Assembly: GCA_964405325.1 (NCBI GenBank)
Contig: CAYONM010000039.1
Coordinates: 1-21,026, forward strand
DNA length: 21,026 bases
Origin: CAYONM01 sp964405325
GTDB taxonomy: Bacteria > Planctomycetota > UBA11346
Direction: 5' to 3'
Each line of letters starts with the position of its first letter. Within the stretch, counting starts at the first letter, position 1. Positions 14,003-21,026 of the stretch are shown here, in pieces. The notes beneath the pieces were generated by a model. That model did no database searches and was not told the origin of the DNA. It saw nothing but the letters and a program-made list of their open reading frames with translations. The position numbers were made by a program, and so were the translations under genes.

Positions 14003-15334
14003 ATGGCGACACCTGTGATCATGCCCCAAGCCGGCAACTCCGTGGAGAGTTGTCTGATCGTGCAATGGCTAAAAACCCCCGGCGACCGCGTCAGCGAGGG
14101 CGAAGCCCTCTGCGAAATCGAAACCGATAAGAGCACCATGGAGGTCGAAGCCCCGACGGCTGGCACCCTGGTGGCCACATTCTTTGACGCAGACGAGGAT
14201 GTGGCGGTAAAGACCGCCATTGCCGCTATCGGCGAGGCCGGCGAAGACGTTTCCGACCTGGCACCGCAGGGTGCAGGCACCCCCCCCACTGGTGATGCAC
14301 CAGTCACCACAGCAGCCAGCCAGCCGGTCACACCGGCACCGGCGGCCAGCGCTCCAGCCAGCCGGCCTACCCCCGGTGCCGGTGTCAGCCCCCGAGCGCA
14401 GCACCTGGCCGCCGAACGCGGCCTCGACCCCAGCAACCTGGCCGGCACCGGCCCTGGCGGCCGGGTGATTGAACGCGACGTGCAGGCGGCCATCGCGGCC
14501 GGCCCGACCCTCTCTCCGGCAGCACGTGCCGCCGGCGGCCTTGCCCCGGCCAGCGGCTCTGGCATTGGTGGCCGGGTGCTGGCTGCCGACATGCAAGCCG
14601 CCGGCAGTGCCACCCCAGCGGCAACAGCCGAACCTGGCACCATCACTCAGGTACCAGTCAAGGGCATCCGCAAGGTGATCGCCGAGCGCATGCGCCAAAG
14701 CCTAGGCAGCACCGCCCAGTTGACCCTGAATGCTTCGGCCGCTGCCAGCGCCATGCAGGCCTTTCGCGCCAAGATCAAGCTCCAGGGCGAGGCCCTGGGT
14801 CTGCCCAACATCACCCTGAACGACATGATCCTGTACGCCTGCGCCCGGACCCTGCCCAGGCACCCGCAGGTGAATGCGCATTTCTGCGGAGATCACATCA
14901 AGCAATTCAGCGATGTGAACCTGGGCGTGGCGGTCGATACGGAACGCGGCCTGATGGTACCGGTGCTACCGCAGGCGCAGCGCATGTCTCTGGCTCAGAT
15001 CGCCAGCACCTTCAAGCCCTTGGCCAAGGCCGCCCAAGCCGGTTCCATCAGCCCGGACCAGCTGCAGGGCGGCACCTTTACCATCACCAACCTCGGCGCC
15101 CTGGGCGTGGACCACTTCACGCCAGTTCTGAATGCACCGGAAGTGGCGATCCTCGGCGTTGGTGGCATCCAACCGCAACCGCGTCGTCAAACCGATGGCA
15201 ACATCGATTTCGTCGACTGCCTCGCCCTGTCCCTGACCATCGACCACCAAGCCCTGGACGGCGCTCCCGCCGCCCGCTTCCTGGCCGATCTGGTCCAAGC
15301 CCTAGAACAATTCGACCTGCTGCTGGCGGCGTAA
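14003..15334 (+). CDS. pdhC: Dihydrolipoyl acyltransferase (E2) of a 2-oxo acid dehydrogenase complex
   Basis: Core subunit of 443 residues that transfers the acyl group from lipoamide to CoA. The N-terminal lipoyl domain (1-78) has the lipoylation lysine K43 in ETDKSTMEV. A Pro/Ala/Thr-rich linker follows (about 88-125). A peripheral-subunit-binding domain (about 127-168, with VSPRAQHLAAERGLD and GTGPGGRVIERDV) is followed by a second, shorter look-alike (about 172-205: TLSPAARAAGG, GIGGRVLAADMQAA). The C-terminal catalytic domain ends with the HxxxDG active site, H415 and D419 in TIDHQALDGA. GAGGA lies 4 bases before the ATG. The operon order DeoR-E2-E3-E1 supports a pyruvate dehydrogenase; acetoin or branched-chain specificity is not excluded. 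Confidence 0.93.
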   Translation: MATPVIMPQAGNSVESCLIVQWLKTPGDRVSEGEALCEIETDKSTMEVEAPTAGTLVATFFDADEDVAVKTAIAAIGEAGEDVSDLAPQGAGTPPTGDAPVTTAASQPVTPAPAASAPASRPTPGAGVSPRAQHLAAERGLDPSNLAGTGPGGRVIERDVQAAIAAGPTLSPAARAAGGLAPASGSGIGGRVLAADMQAAGSATPAATAEPGTITQVPVKGIRKVIAERMRQSLGSTAQLTLNASAAASAMQAFRAKIKLQGEALGLPNITLNDMILYACARTLPRHPQVNAHFCGDHIKQFSDVNLGVAVDTERGLMVPVLPQAQRMSLAQIASTFKPLAKAAQAGSISPDQLQGGTFTITNLGALGVDHFTPVLNAPEVAILGVGGIQPQPRRQTDGNIDFVDCLALSLTIDHQALDGAPAARFLADLVQALEQFDLLLAA

Positions 15335-15352
15335 AAAAGGAATACGATAGAC

Positions 15353-16699
15353 ATGGAATACGATCTGATCATCCTCGGCGGCGGCCCCGGCGGTTACGTC
15401 GCCGCGGAACGCGCTGGCGAACGCGGCAAAAAAGTCTTGTTGATCGAGCAGGAACACCTGGGCGGCGTCTGTCTGAACTGGGGCTGCGTACCCACGAAAA
15501 CCCTGCTGAATAGCGGCAAGACCTTTTACAACGCCCAACACGGCGAGACCCTCGGCGTGCTGGGCGGCAATTCCCTACGCTTCGACTTTGCGCAAGCGCA
15601 AAAACGCAAGCAGGATATTATCGACGGCCTGCGCAAGGGCGTTGCCGGCTTGATGAAAAAAAACAAGGTCACGGTGGTAAACGGCCGGGGGCATCTGCTG
15701 GACGCACAAACCGTCCAGATAAACGACACCAGCTACCAAGGGCAAAGCATCCTGATCTGCACCGGTTCGCGTCCGGCCAAACCACCGATTCCCGGTATTG
15801 ACGGCAGCAACGTGGTGGATTCCACCGGTTTGCTGGCGCAGGAGGAGCCACCTGCCAGCCTGGCCATTGTCGGCGGCGGCGTGATCGGCTGCGAATTCGC
15901 CTGTTTCTTCGCCCAGATCGGCGTCCCGGTCACGGTTGTGGAAATGCTGCCAGAGATCTGCCCCGGCATTGATGCCGACCTCAGCAACATGCTGCGGCAG
16001 CAATTGGAGAAGAAGGGCGTCGCCTTCCACTGCGGTGCCAAAGTCCAGGCCATCGACGACATGGGGCTGCAAGTGGAAACCAGCAAAGGCCAGCAGCGCA
16101 TCGACGCCACGTTGGTCCTGGTCTCCACTGGCCGGCTACCGAACATCGAAGATATCGGCCTGGAAGCCGCTGGCGTTGCCGTCGACAAACGACGCATCGT
16201 CATCGACGACCACTGCCGCACCAACATCCCCAACATCTACGCCGCTGGCGATGTCACTGGCAAAGCACTCCTGGCGCACGCCGCCAGCCGCCAGGGGGAG
16301 GTGGCGGTAGACCATCTCTGCGGCGGCAGCCAGCGTATGCGCTACCACGCCATCCCCGGCGTGGTCTACACCAGTCCGGAAGTAGCCTGCGTCGGCATCA
16401 GCGAAGCCGAGGCCAAGAAAAAAGGTCGCAACATCCTGGTTGCCAAAACCCCATTGGCCGCCAGCGGCCGTTTCCTGGCGGAAAACACCGACCCGCGCGG
16501 CCTGTTGAAGGTGATCGTCGATGCCGACACCCGCGCCATCATCGGCATGCACATGATTGGCAACCTGGCTTCCGAAATCGTCCACGCCGCCACCACCATG
16601 ATCGAAGCGGAACTCCGCAGCGACGAAGTCACCGAACTCTGTCTCGCCCACCCCACCGTCGGCGAACTCCTGAAAGACTGTCTCTTCCAACTGCACTGA
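15353..16699 (+). CDS. lpdA: Dihydrolipoyl dehydrogenase (E3)
   Basis: FAD-dependent flavoprotein of 448 residues that reoxidises dihydrolipoamide using NAD+. The FAD-binding Rossmann motif is GGGPGGYVAAERAG (9-22). The redox-active disulfide is C40/C45 in GGVCLNWGCVPTK. The NAD-binding motif is IVGGGVIGCEFACFFA, and the second FAD motif is NIYAAGDVTG. The C-terminal dimerisation domain ends with the catalytic pair H433 and E438 in AHPTVGE. All functional residues are intact. AAGGA (15337-15341) lies 11 bases before the ATG, 18 bases after the E2 stop, so it is cotranscribed with E2 and E1. Confidence 0.96.
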   Translation: MEYDLIILGGGPGGYVAAERAGERGKKVLLIEQEHLGGVCLNWGCVPTKTLLNSGKTFYNAQHGETLGVLGGNSLRFDFAQAQKRKQDIIDGLRKGVAGLMKKNKVTVVNGRGHLLDAQTVQINDTSYQGQSILICTGSRPAKPPIPGIDGSNVVDSTGLLAQEEPPASLAIVGGGVIGCEFACFFAQIGVPVTVVEMLPEICPGIDADLSNMLRQQLEKKGVAFHCGAKVQAIDDMGLQVETSKGQQRIDATLVLVSTGRLPNIEDIGLEAAGVAVDKRRIVIDDHCRTNIPNIYAAGDVTGKALLAHAASRQGEVAVDHLCGGSQRMRYHAIPGVVYTSPEVACVGISEAEAKKKGRNILVAKTPLAASGRFLAENTDPRGLLKVIVDADTRAIIGMHMIGNLASEIVHAATTMIEAELRSDEVTELCLAHPTVGELLKDCLFQLH

Positions 16700-16756
16700 C
16701 GACGCCAAGACGAATCGGATCGTTGCAGGTCTCTATTCCCGCAAAGGACCCCAATC

Positions 16757-19210
16757 ATGCCGAAATGCCAACCCATTCTCCCCAGCGAGGTCCGCAAGTC
16801 GGACACCATCAGCATCCTCGATATTCCGGTCAACCAGTATAGCGATAGTCTGGAAAAAGCCCGCAGCCGGCATGGCGATGCGACACTGAAGCAGATCCTG
16901 CACGACATGCAGTTGATCCGCGAATTCGAGAGCATGCTCGATCAGGTCAAAAAAGAAGGCCACTACCAGAGCCTGGAATACAACCACAAGGGCCCGGCAC
17001 ACCTGTCCATTGGCCAGGAGGCCGCCGCCGTGGGCATGGCCTTCACCCTGTCACCCGAAGACCATATTTTTGGTTCGCACCGCTCCCACGGTGAGATCCT
17101 GGCCAAGGGCATGTCGGCCATCCGACATCTGGATGACGACAGCCTGCTGCACATCATGAAGAGCTTCATGGATGGCCAAATCCTGAAGATTGTCGAAAAA
17201 GGCCACGACGGTTCGATCAAGGACCTGGCCATCGACTTCCTGGTCTACGGCTCTTTGGCCGAGGTCTTCGGCCGCGGCACCGGCTTCAACCAGGGTCTGG
17301 GCGGCAGCATGCACGCCTTCTTCACGCCCTTTGGCATCTACCCCAACAACGCCCTGGTGGGTGGCTCGGCCGACATCGCTGCTGGCGCTGCGCTGTACAA
17401 GCGCGTGAACCGGAAAGACGGCATCGTCATTGCCAATATCGGCGATGCTTCCATGGGCTGTGGTCCGGTCTTTGAAGCGCTGAATTTTTCCAGCATGGAC
17501 CAGTACACTACCCTCTGGGACGAAGCACATCAGGGCGGCTTGCCGATCATCTTCAACTTCTTCAATAATTTCTATGGTATGGGTGGCCAGACCGCTGGCG
17601 AAACCATGGGCTACGGCCTGGTGGCCCGCATCGGCGCTGGCCTGAATCCCGATGCCATGCACGCCGAGCGTGTCGACGGCTACAACCCGCTGGCAGTGAT
17701 CGACGCCGTCGAGCGCAAACGTCAGATCATCGAAGAACGTCGCGGCCCAGTGCTGCTGGAGACCATGACCTACCGCGTCTCTGGCCACTCACCCTCAGAT
17801 GCCAGCTCCTACCGCAGCAAGGAAGAGATCGACGCCTGGCGCGAGGCCGACGCCATCCAGGCCTACGCCGACGAACTCTGCAGTGGCGGCGTTCTCAACC
17901 AACAGGCAGTCGACGAGCAGGACGGTCAACTGAAAAAACGTATCTTCGCCGCGTATCAGAAAGCCATCGATCTGGACATCAGTCCGCGCATTACCGCCGA
18001 GCGCGTTGGCGAGTTGATGTTCTCGAACCGCAGCGTGGTCAGCTATGCACCCGAACGCGAAGCGGACATGAGCTGTAGCCGCGACGAGAACCCCCGCTGC
18101 AAGCAGCTGGGCCGCAAGATCCGCAGCGCCACCAAAGATGGCAAGCCGGTTCCCAAAACCAAATTGTTCCAACTGCGCGACGGCATTTTCGAGGCCATGC
18201 TGGCCGCTTACGAGCGCGATGCCAGCATGTGCGCCTGGGGTGAGGAAAACCGCGACTGGGGCGGCGCTTTCGCCTGCTACCGTGGCCTCACCGAAGCGGT
18301 GCCCTACCATCGCCTGTTCAACAGCCCCATTTCCGAAGCCGCCATCGTCGGCGCTGGCGTCGGCTATGCCCTGGAAGGCGGTCGTTGCGTCGCCGAGCTG
18401 ATGTATTGCGACTTCATGGGCCGCGCCGGTGATGAAATATTCAATCAGATGGCGAAATGGCAGAGTATGTCTGCGGGCGTGCTGGACATGCCGCTGGTCC
18501 TGCGGGTATCAGTCGGCGCCAAATACGGCGCCCAACACAGCCAGGACTGGACCGCCATCGTCAACCACATTCCGGGGCTGAAGATCGCCTTCCCGGCCAC
18601 GCCCTATGATGCCAAGGGCCTGTTGAACGCGGCCCTGATGGGCTCCGACCCGGTGATCTTCTTCGAAAGTCAACGCCTGTACGACATTGGCGAGGAATTT
18701 GAAACCGAGGTTCCCGAAGGCGATTACACAGTTGAATTCGGCGTCCCGGCCAAACGCCGCGACGGTGCCGACATCACCATTCTGACCATCGGTGCCACCC
18801 TGTACCGGGCCCTGGAAGCAGCCGACGAGCTGGCACAGAAATATGGTTTGCAGGCCGAGGTCTGGGACGCCCGAACCATCAACCCCTTCGACTACCAGCC
18901 CATTGTCGACAGCATCAAGAAGACCGGCCGCATCGTCCTGGCCGGCGACGCCTGCGAACGCGGCAGCGTGATGCAGAGCATGGCTGCCAACCTGAGCCGC
19001 TACGCCTTCGATTATCTGGACGCACCGCCGGCGGTAGTCGGCAGCCGCAACTGGATCACTCCCTGTGCCGAAATGGAAGACGCCTTCTTCCCTCAGGCCA
19101 GCTGGATCATCGACGCCATTCACGAGCAGCTCCTGCCTCTGGACGGCCACATCCCGATGAGCAACCAGTGCAACGCGGAAAGTCTGCGCCGAAACAAGCA
19201 GGGCATCTGA
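16757..19210 (+). CDS. Fused E1 alpha-beta subunit of a ThDP-dependent 2-oxo acid dehydrogenase (probable pyruvate dehydrogenase)
   Basis: Thiamine-diphosphate enzyme of 817 residues that decarboxylates the 2-oxo acid and acylates E2 lipoamide. Alpha-type (about 40-420) and beta-type (about 470-800) halves lie in one chain. The ThDP motif begins G229-D230-A231 (commonly GDG) and ends N270-N271; about 12 extra residues (around DQYTTLWDEAHQ) lengthen it compared with human E1 alpha. H344 in SGHSPSD is the alpha-side histidine. The beta half has E496 (GEE), SPISEAAIVGAGVGYALEGG (523-542), H594 in GAQHSQD and PATPYDAKGLL (613-623). I have a memory of similar single-chain E1 proteins in anaerobic bacteria, so the fusion is probably a lineage trait. 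AAAGGA lies 8 bases before the ATG. It is last in the operon. Confidence 0.93.
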   Translation: MPKCQPILPSEVRKSDTISILDIPVNQYSDSLEKARSRHGDATLKQILHDMQLIREFESMLDQVKKEGHYQSLEYNHKGPAHLSIGQEAAAVGMAFTLSPEDHIFGSHRSHGEILAKGMSAIRHLDDDSLLHIMKSFMDGQILKIVEKGHDGSIKDLAIDFLVYGSLAEVFGRGTGFNQGLGGSMHAFFTPFGIYPNNALVGGSADIAAGAALYKRVNRKDGIVIANIGDASMGCGPVFEALNFSSMDQYTTLWDEAHQGGLPIIFNFFNNFYGMGGQTAGETMGYGLVARIGAGLNPDAMHAERVDGYNPLAVIDAVERKRQIIEERRGPVLLETMTYRVSGHSPSDASSYRSKEEIDAWREADAIQAYADELCSGGVLNQQAVDEQDGQLKKRIFAAYQKAIDLDISPRITAERVGELMFSNRSVVSYAPEREADMSCSRDENPRCKQLGRKIRSATKDGKPVPKTKLFQLRDGIFEAMLAAYERDASMCAWGEENRDWGGAFACYRGLTEAVPYHRLFNSPISEAAIVGAGVGYALEGGRCVAELMYCDFMGRAGDEIFNQMAKWQSMSAGVLDMPLVLRVSVGAKYGAQHSQDWTAIVNHIPGLKIAFPATPYDAKGLLNAALMGSDPVIFFESQRLYDIGEEFETEVPEGDYTVEFGVPAKRRDGADITILTIGATLYRALEAADELAQKYGLQAEVWDARTINPFDYQPIVDSIKKTGRIVLAGDACERGSVMQSMAANLSRYAFDYLDAPPAVVGSRNWITPCAEMEDAFFPQASWIIDAIHEQLLPLDGHIPMSNQCNAESLRRNKQGI

Positions 19211-19321
19211 TTACAGATACGCTTATTATTCGACCAACGGGGCCCTCAGAAGTCGAAAAAGCCCGGAGCGCCACCGAAAAATGCCCGCGCAGCGGGCACG
19301 TCGCGACGGCGGAGCGTAGGG

Positions 19322-19348
19322 GTGTGCGACGGACGTCGCGAGGGGGCA
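19322..19348 (+). repeat. 27-nt palindromic repeat, copy 2
   Basis: Identical to 1597-1623 on the opposite strand. It contains GCGAC-GGAC-GTCGC and runs into the hairpin GGGGGC-AGC-GCCCCC. It lies directly after two other short palindromes, so several stem-loops follow one another downstream of the E1 gene. Confidence 0.7.
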
Positions 19349-19485
19349 GCGCCCCCCTCCAAACCTCCCCGGCTTCGCGCCGCTGCGTGGCTTGAACGGG
19401 CGCTGTGAGGGACCCGTCAACCTTGGCCCGATTCGCCAAACCTTTGCGCCTCTGCGAGAGACTCCTCCCCGTAGGGCCTGAGTAG

Positions 19486-19575
19486 AAGCTGAGCCCGCAA
19501 AAACTTCGAGCAGAAAAAATTGTTTTTGCGGGCTCAGCTTCTGGGGTCCGAGGGGCTTGCCCCTCGATGTAAGAG
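19486..19575 (+). repeat. 90-bp double-hairpin repeat, copy 1
   Basis: Identical base for base to 19638-19727 by my reading. The first half is a perfect 19-bp inverted repeat, with arms 19486-19504 and 19522-19540 around a 17-base A-rich loop; the arm begins AAGCTGAGCCCGC and ends AAAAAC. The second hairpin, CGAGGGGC-TT-GCCCCTCG, is at 19549-19566. It is non-coding. Plausible roles are a REP/BIME-type dispersed repeat, a remnant of a small mobile element, or a strong transcription block after the E1 operon. Confidence 0.8.
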
Positions 19576-19581
19576 CCGAAA

Positions 19582-19633
19582 ACCGGGCGCCGACCGATAC
19601 GATTGAACCCGTGGGCTCCGGGCGGCGCCCGGT
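19582..19633. repeat. Structured hairpin repeat, copy B (related to 6096-6147)
   Basis: A 52-base module with perfect 11-bp arms ACCGGGCGCCG/CGGCGCCCGGT, extendable to 13 bp (19580-19592 with 19623-19635). The interior keeps the ACGAT core and a partial ACCC/GGGC hairpin. Against the copy at 6096, an A-T pair has become G-C at the fifth pair and a T-G wobble has become C-G at the ninth, so the stem is preserved through change. Confidence 0.7.
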
Positions 19634-19637
19634 TTGT

Positions 19638-19727
19638 AAGCTGAGCCCGCAAAAACTTCGAGCAGAAAAAATTGTTTTTGCGGGCTCAGCTTCTGGGGTC
19701 CGAGGGGCTTGCCCCTCGATGTAAGAG
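19638..19727 (+). repeat. 90-bp double-hairpin repeat, copy 2
   Basis: An exact duplicate of 19486-19575, offset by 152 bases. Arms of the long hairpin are 19638-19656 and 19674-19692; the short G-rich hairpin is 19701-19718. It is followed by AAAACCGAGCG, the opening of another structured module that then diverges, suggesting that the true repeating unit is hairpin pair plus module (about 152 bp) and that this second unit is truncated. Confidence 0.8.
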
Positions 19728-19806
19728 TCAAAACCGAGCGACAGGCCCTGAAAGACGACCTGGGACAAGGGCTGTTCACCATTGGCGTCGGCTTTTGATT
19801 CCTTGC

Positions 19807-19821
19807 CTCGATCGCATCGAG
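19807..19821. promoter_or_regulatory. Inverted repeat before the LacI gene, candidate operator
   Basis: CTCGAT-CGC-ATCGAG is an inverted repeat 16 bases upstream of the LacI start codon. LacI-family proteins typically bind short palindromes near their own promoter. Similar GATCGA words nearby (19823-19829) may be coincidental in this GC-rich DNA. Confidence 0.3.
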
Positions 19822-19837
19822 CCGATCGAATGCGCTT

Positions 19838-20854
19838 ATGGCGCAACACATCCGTCTTCGTGACGTCGCCGAGCGGCTTGGCTGCTCGGTGGCTGCGGTC
19901 AGCAAGATCCTCAACCACTCGCGTACCAGCGCGGTGGTCGGCGAAGACCTGGCCGATCGGATCCGCACCGCCGCCCTGGAGCTGGGCTACCGGGTCAATT
20001 ACCACGCCCAAGTGCTGAACCATGGCCGCAGCGGCACCATTGGCGCCCTACATCCACCGCGTCCGGCGCATGTCTTCTGGGCCCAGATCCTGGCCGGTGC
20101 CCATGTCGGCGCCTGCCAGCGGCAGCACCGCTTGCTGCTGCTAAGCGATCCGGCCGACGCCCTGGAAGCCTGGCAGCAGCAACGAGTCGACGCCGTGGTC
20201 ATCCCCTGGGCCTTTTTCGCCGACGAACTGGACGACCTGCGCCAGGCCCAGGTGCCGATGATCGCAATCCACGGCGAACAACCCGTGGACCTGCCGGGCG
20301 TCTGCATCGACACCCGCGCCGCCATCGAACAGGCCGTGGCAAGGCTCGCCGCCGCCGACCACCGGCGTCTGGTTTGGATCCATCCGGTGGTCGATGGTGA
20401 ACGCATCGACCAAACTCGCTTCGCCCACCTGCAAACCGCCTGCTGGCAACACGACATCGGTATCAGCCAGTGGCCGCATATCATCGACGACCACGACAAC
20501 ATCGATCTACGCACCGACGAGTTGGCACGTATGCTGTCAACAAACTGGCGCAACGATCCCTGCGACTGCCTGGTCTGTTTCAACGAACGCATGGCCCTGG
20601 CCGTCTATAGCCTGCTGGCCGATCAAAATCGCCGCATCGGCATCGACAGCAGTGTGCTTGCCTTCGATGACGTGATCGCCCCCCTCTTCCATCCGGGCCT
20701 GAGCACCATCGCCACCGACCTGGACCAGGTCGGCTCCACCGCCGTCCACCGCGCCATCGACCTGGCCGCCAGCGGCAATGTGCCGCCCGTCAGCGCCATC
20801 CCGGCCCGCTTGATCCAGCGGGCCTCGCTGCGACCCGAGCACGGCGCCGCGTGA
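19838..20854 (+). CDS. LacI-family transcriptional regulator
   Basis: Regulator of 338 residues. The N-terminal LacI HTH (about 6-30: LRDVAERLGCSVAAVSKILN) and hinge region (ELGYRVNYHAQVLNHGRSG) are typical. They are followed by a periplasmic-binding-protein-like effector domain (about 65-330) with VDAVVIPW, the CIDTRAAIEQAVARLA segment and VLAFDDVIAPLFHPGLSTIATD, where a family member normally recognises its sugar ligand. The usual hinge-following 'IGvivp' strand reads TIGALHPP. No Shine-Dalgarno is visible before the ATG. No transport or sugar gene is adjacent, so the regulon cannot be inferred; a following gene may begin at 20926. Confidence 0.93.
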   Translation: MAQHIRLRDVAERLGCSVAAVSKILNHSRTSAVVGEDLADRIRTAALELGYRVNYHAQVLNHGRSGTIGALHPPRPAHVFWAQILAGAHVGACQRQHRLLLLSDPADALEAWQQQRVDAVVIPWAFFADELDDLRQAQVPMIAIHGEQPVDLPGVCIDTRAAIEQAVARLAAADHRRLVWIHPVVDGERIDQTRFAHLQTACWQHDIGISQWPHIIDDHDNIDLRTDELARMLSTNWRNDPCDCLVCFNERMALAVYSLLADQNRRIGIDSSVLAFDDVIAPLFHPGLSTIATDLDQVGSTAVHRAIDLAASGNVPPVSAIPARLIQRASLRPEHGAA

Positions 20855-20925
20855 TGGACCCGGCCCCTTCCCGACGCAAACCTGTTGGGCTTGAAAAATA
20901 CAGGTAATCGGATTTCCAGGGTGTC

Positions 20926-21026
20926 ATGTCCCAAGAAACCGGCTTCCCCAGCGGGGTTAGGGTGCGGAAAGAAATAAAGGCAGCAGATCGCGCAGAGATT
21001 TTGTCGATCCTTCAAGGCGCGAAGAG
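20926..21026 (+). CDS. Possible start of a gene cut off by the window edge
   Basis: An ATG opens a frame that stays open to the end of the window (33 codons, MSQETGFPSG then VRVRKEIKAADRAEILSILQ). AGGG (20918-20921) lies 4 bases upstream. The charged, helix-like composition looks protein-like, and it follows the LacI gene by 71 bases on the same strand. I do not recognise a family, and a random open frame of this length is possible in GC-rich DNA. Confidence 0.35.
   Translation, partial: MSQETGFPSGVRVRKEIKAADRAEILSILQGAK

Larger units (their letters stand above)
19211..19837. other. Palindrome-dense repeat cluster between E1 and LacI genes
   Basis: A 627-base gap without a credible gene. 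In order, it contains TGCCCGC-GCA-GCGGGCA (19282-19298), the 10-bp palindrome CGTCGCGACG (19299-19308), the 27-nt repeat shared with 1597-1623, and GGGGGC-AGC-GCCCCC (19342-19356). A tract CCTTTGCGCCTCTGCGAGAG (about 19440-19460) is of a dispersed-repeat type. Then come two identical 90-bp double hairpins flanking a structured module, and finally the start of another such module that breaks off after ACCGAGCG (19733-19740). A possible LacI operator lies at the end. Minus-strand frames through this cluster arise from the repeats. Confidence 0.75.

Noticed and set aside
19107..20023. Minus-strand open frames through the repeat cluster, which repeat the same peptide
   Set aside because: They are created by the 90-bp direct repeats and hairpins, and overlap the LacI and E1 genes; no start signal or homology.
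1..21026. CRISPR array, tRNA or rRNA genes
   Set aside because: No regularly spaced short repeats and no tRNA- or rRNA-like segments were seen; the only direct repeats are the two 90-bp copies and short operator words.

Overview
The window is GC-rich bacterial chromosome, with most genes closely packed and a few repeat-filled gaps. Taxonomy is uncertain. I lean towards a Planctomycetota/Lentisphaerota-like (PVC) bacterium. The reasons are a YacL-type PIN/TRAM membrane protein, a secreted HEAT-repeat protein ending in a 'GQDFGY...W' tail, a Gfo/Idh/MocA oxidoreductase, a single-chain alpha-beta E1 dehydrogenase, and many local regulators (AraC, TetR, DeoR, LacI) near palindromic intergenic repeats. 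There is no rRNA, tRNA, CRISPR, phage or intact transposase gene.

Layout. Positions 97-6081 (+) hold a leucyl aminopeptidase (pepA), a membrane-anchored endonuclease/exonuclease/phosphatase-fold enzyme, a nitroreductase, hemC, an AraC regulator whose start overlaps the hemC stop, and an exported HEAT-repeat protein. A 409-base gap (6082-6490) then carries a structured hairpin repeat, a 161-bp MITE-like element and a perfect 20-bp palindrome upstream of a TetR gene. The TetR stop overlaps the start of a MazG-like pyrophosphatase gene. On the minus strand, 7528-8564 encodes a PTPS/QueD-family enzyme coupled to a LOG-family protein. Divergent from these are a UbiE/MenG methyltransferase, a PIN/TRAM protein and a small membrane protein (8912-10939, +). 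Positions 11034-12663 (-) encode a Gfo/Idh/MocA oxidoreductase and a small membrane protein.

Positions 13207-19210 are the metabolic core. A DeoR-family repressor lies behind a four-half-site operator and is followed in the same direction by a 2-oxo acid dehydrogenase complex (probably pyruvate dehydrogenase): E2, E3, then a fused E1 alpha-beta. The layout suggests that the repressor controls its own gene and the complex. The 627-base stretch 19211-19837 is a cluster of palindromes, including two identical 90-bp repeats around a structured hairpin related to the one at 6096. A LacI regulator and the probable start of another gene close the window.

The strongest unexplained signals are: (i) the pair of 161-bp inverted-repeat elements facing each other across about 6.6 kb; (ii) the hairpin modules at 6096 and 19582, whose differences preserve base pairing; (iii) the exact 90-bp duplicated double hairpin; (iv) the symmetric DeoR operator driving a dehydrogenase operon; and (v) a PTPS homologue with Glu but no Cys at the active-site position, which suggests a role in folate rather than queuosine synthesis. 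I see no defence, secretion or biosynthetic cluster that I would call a wholly new system.
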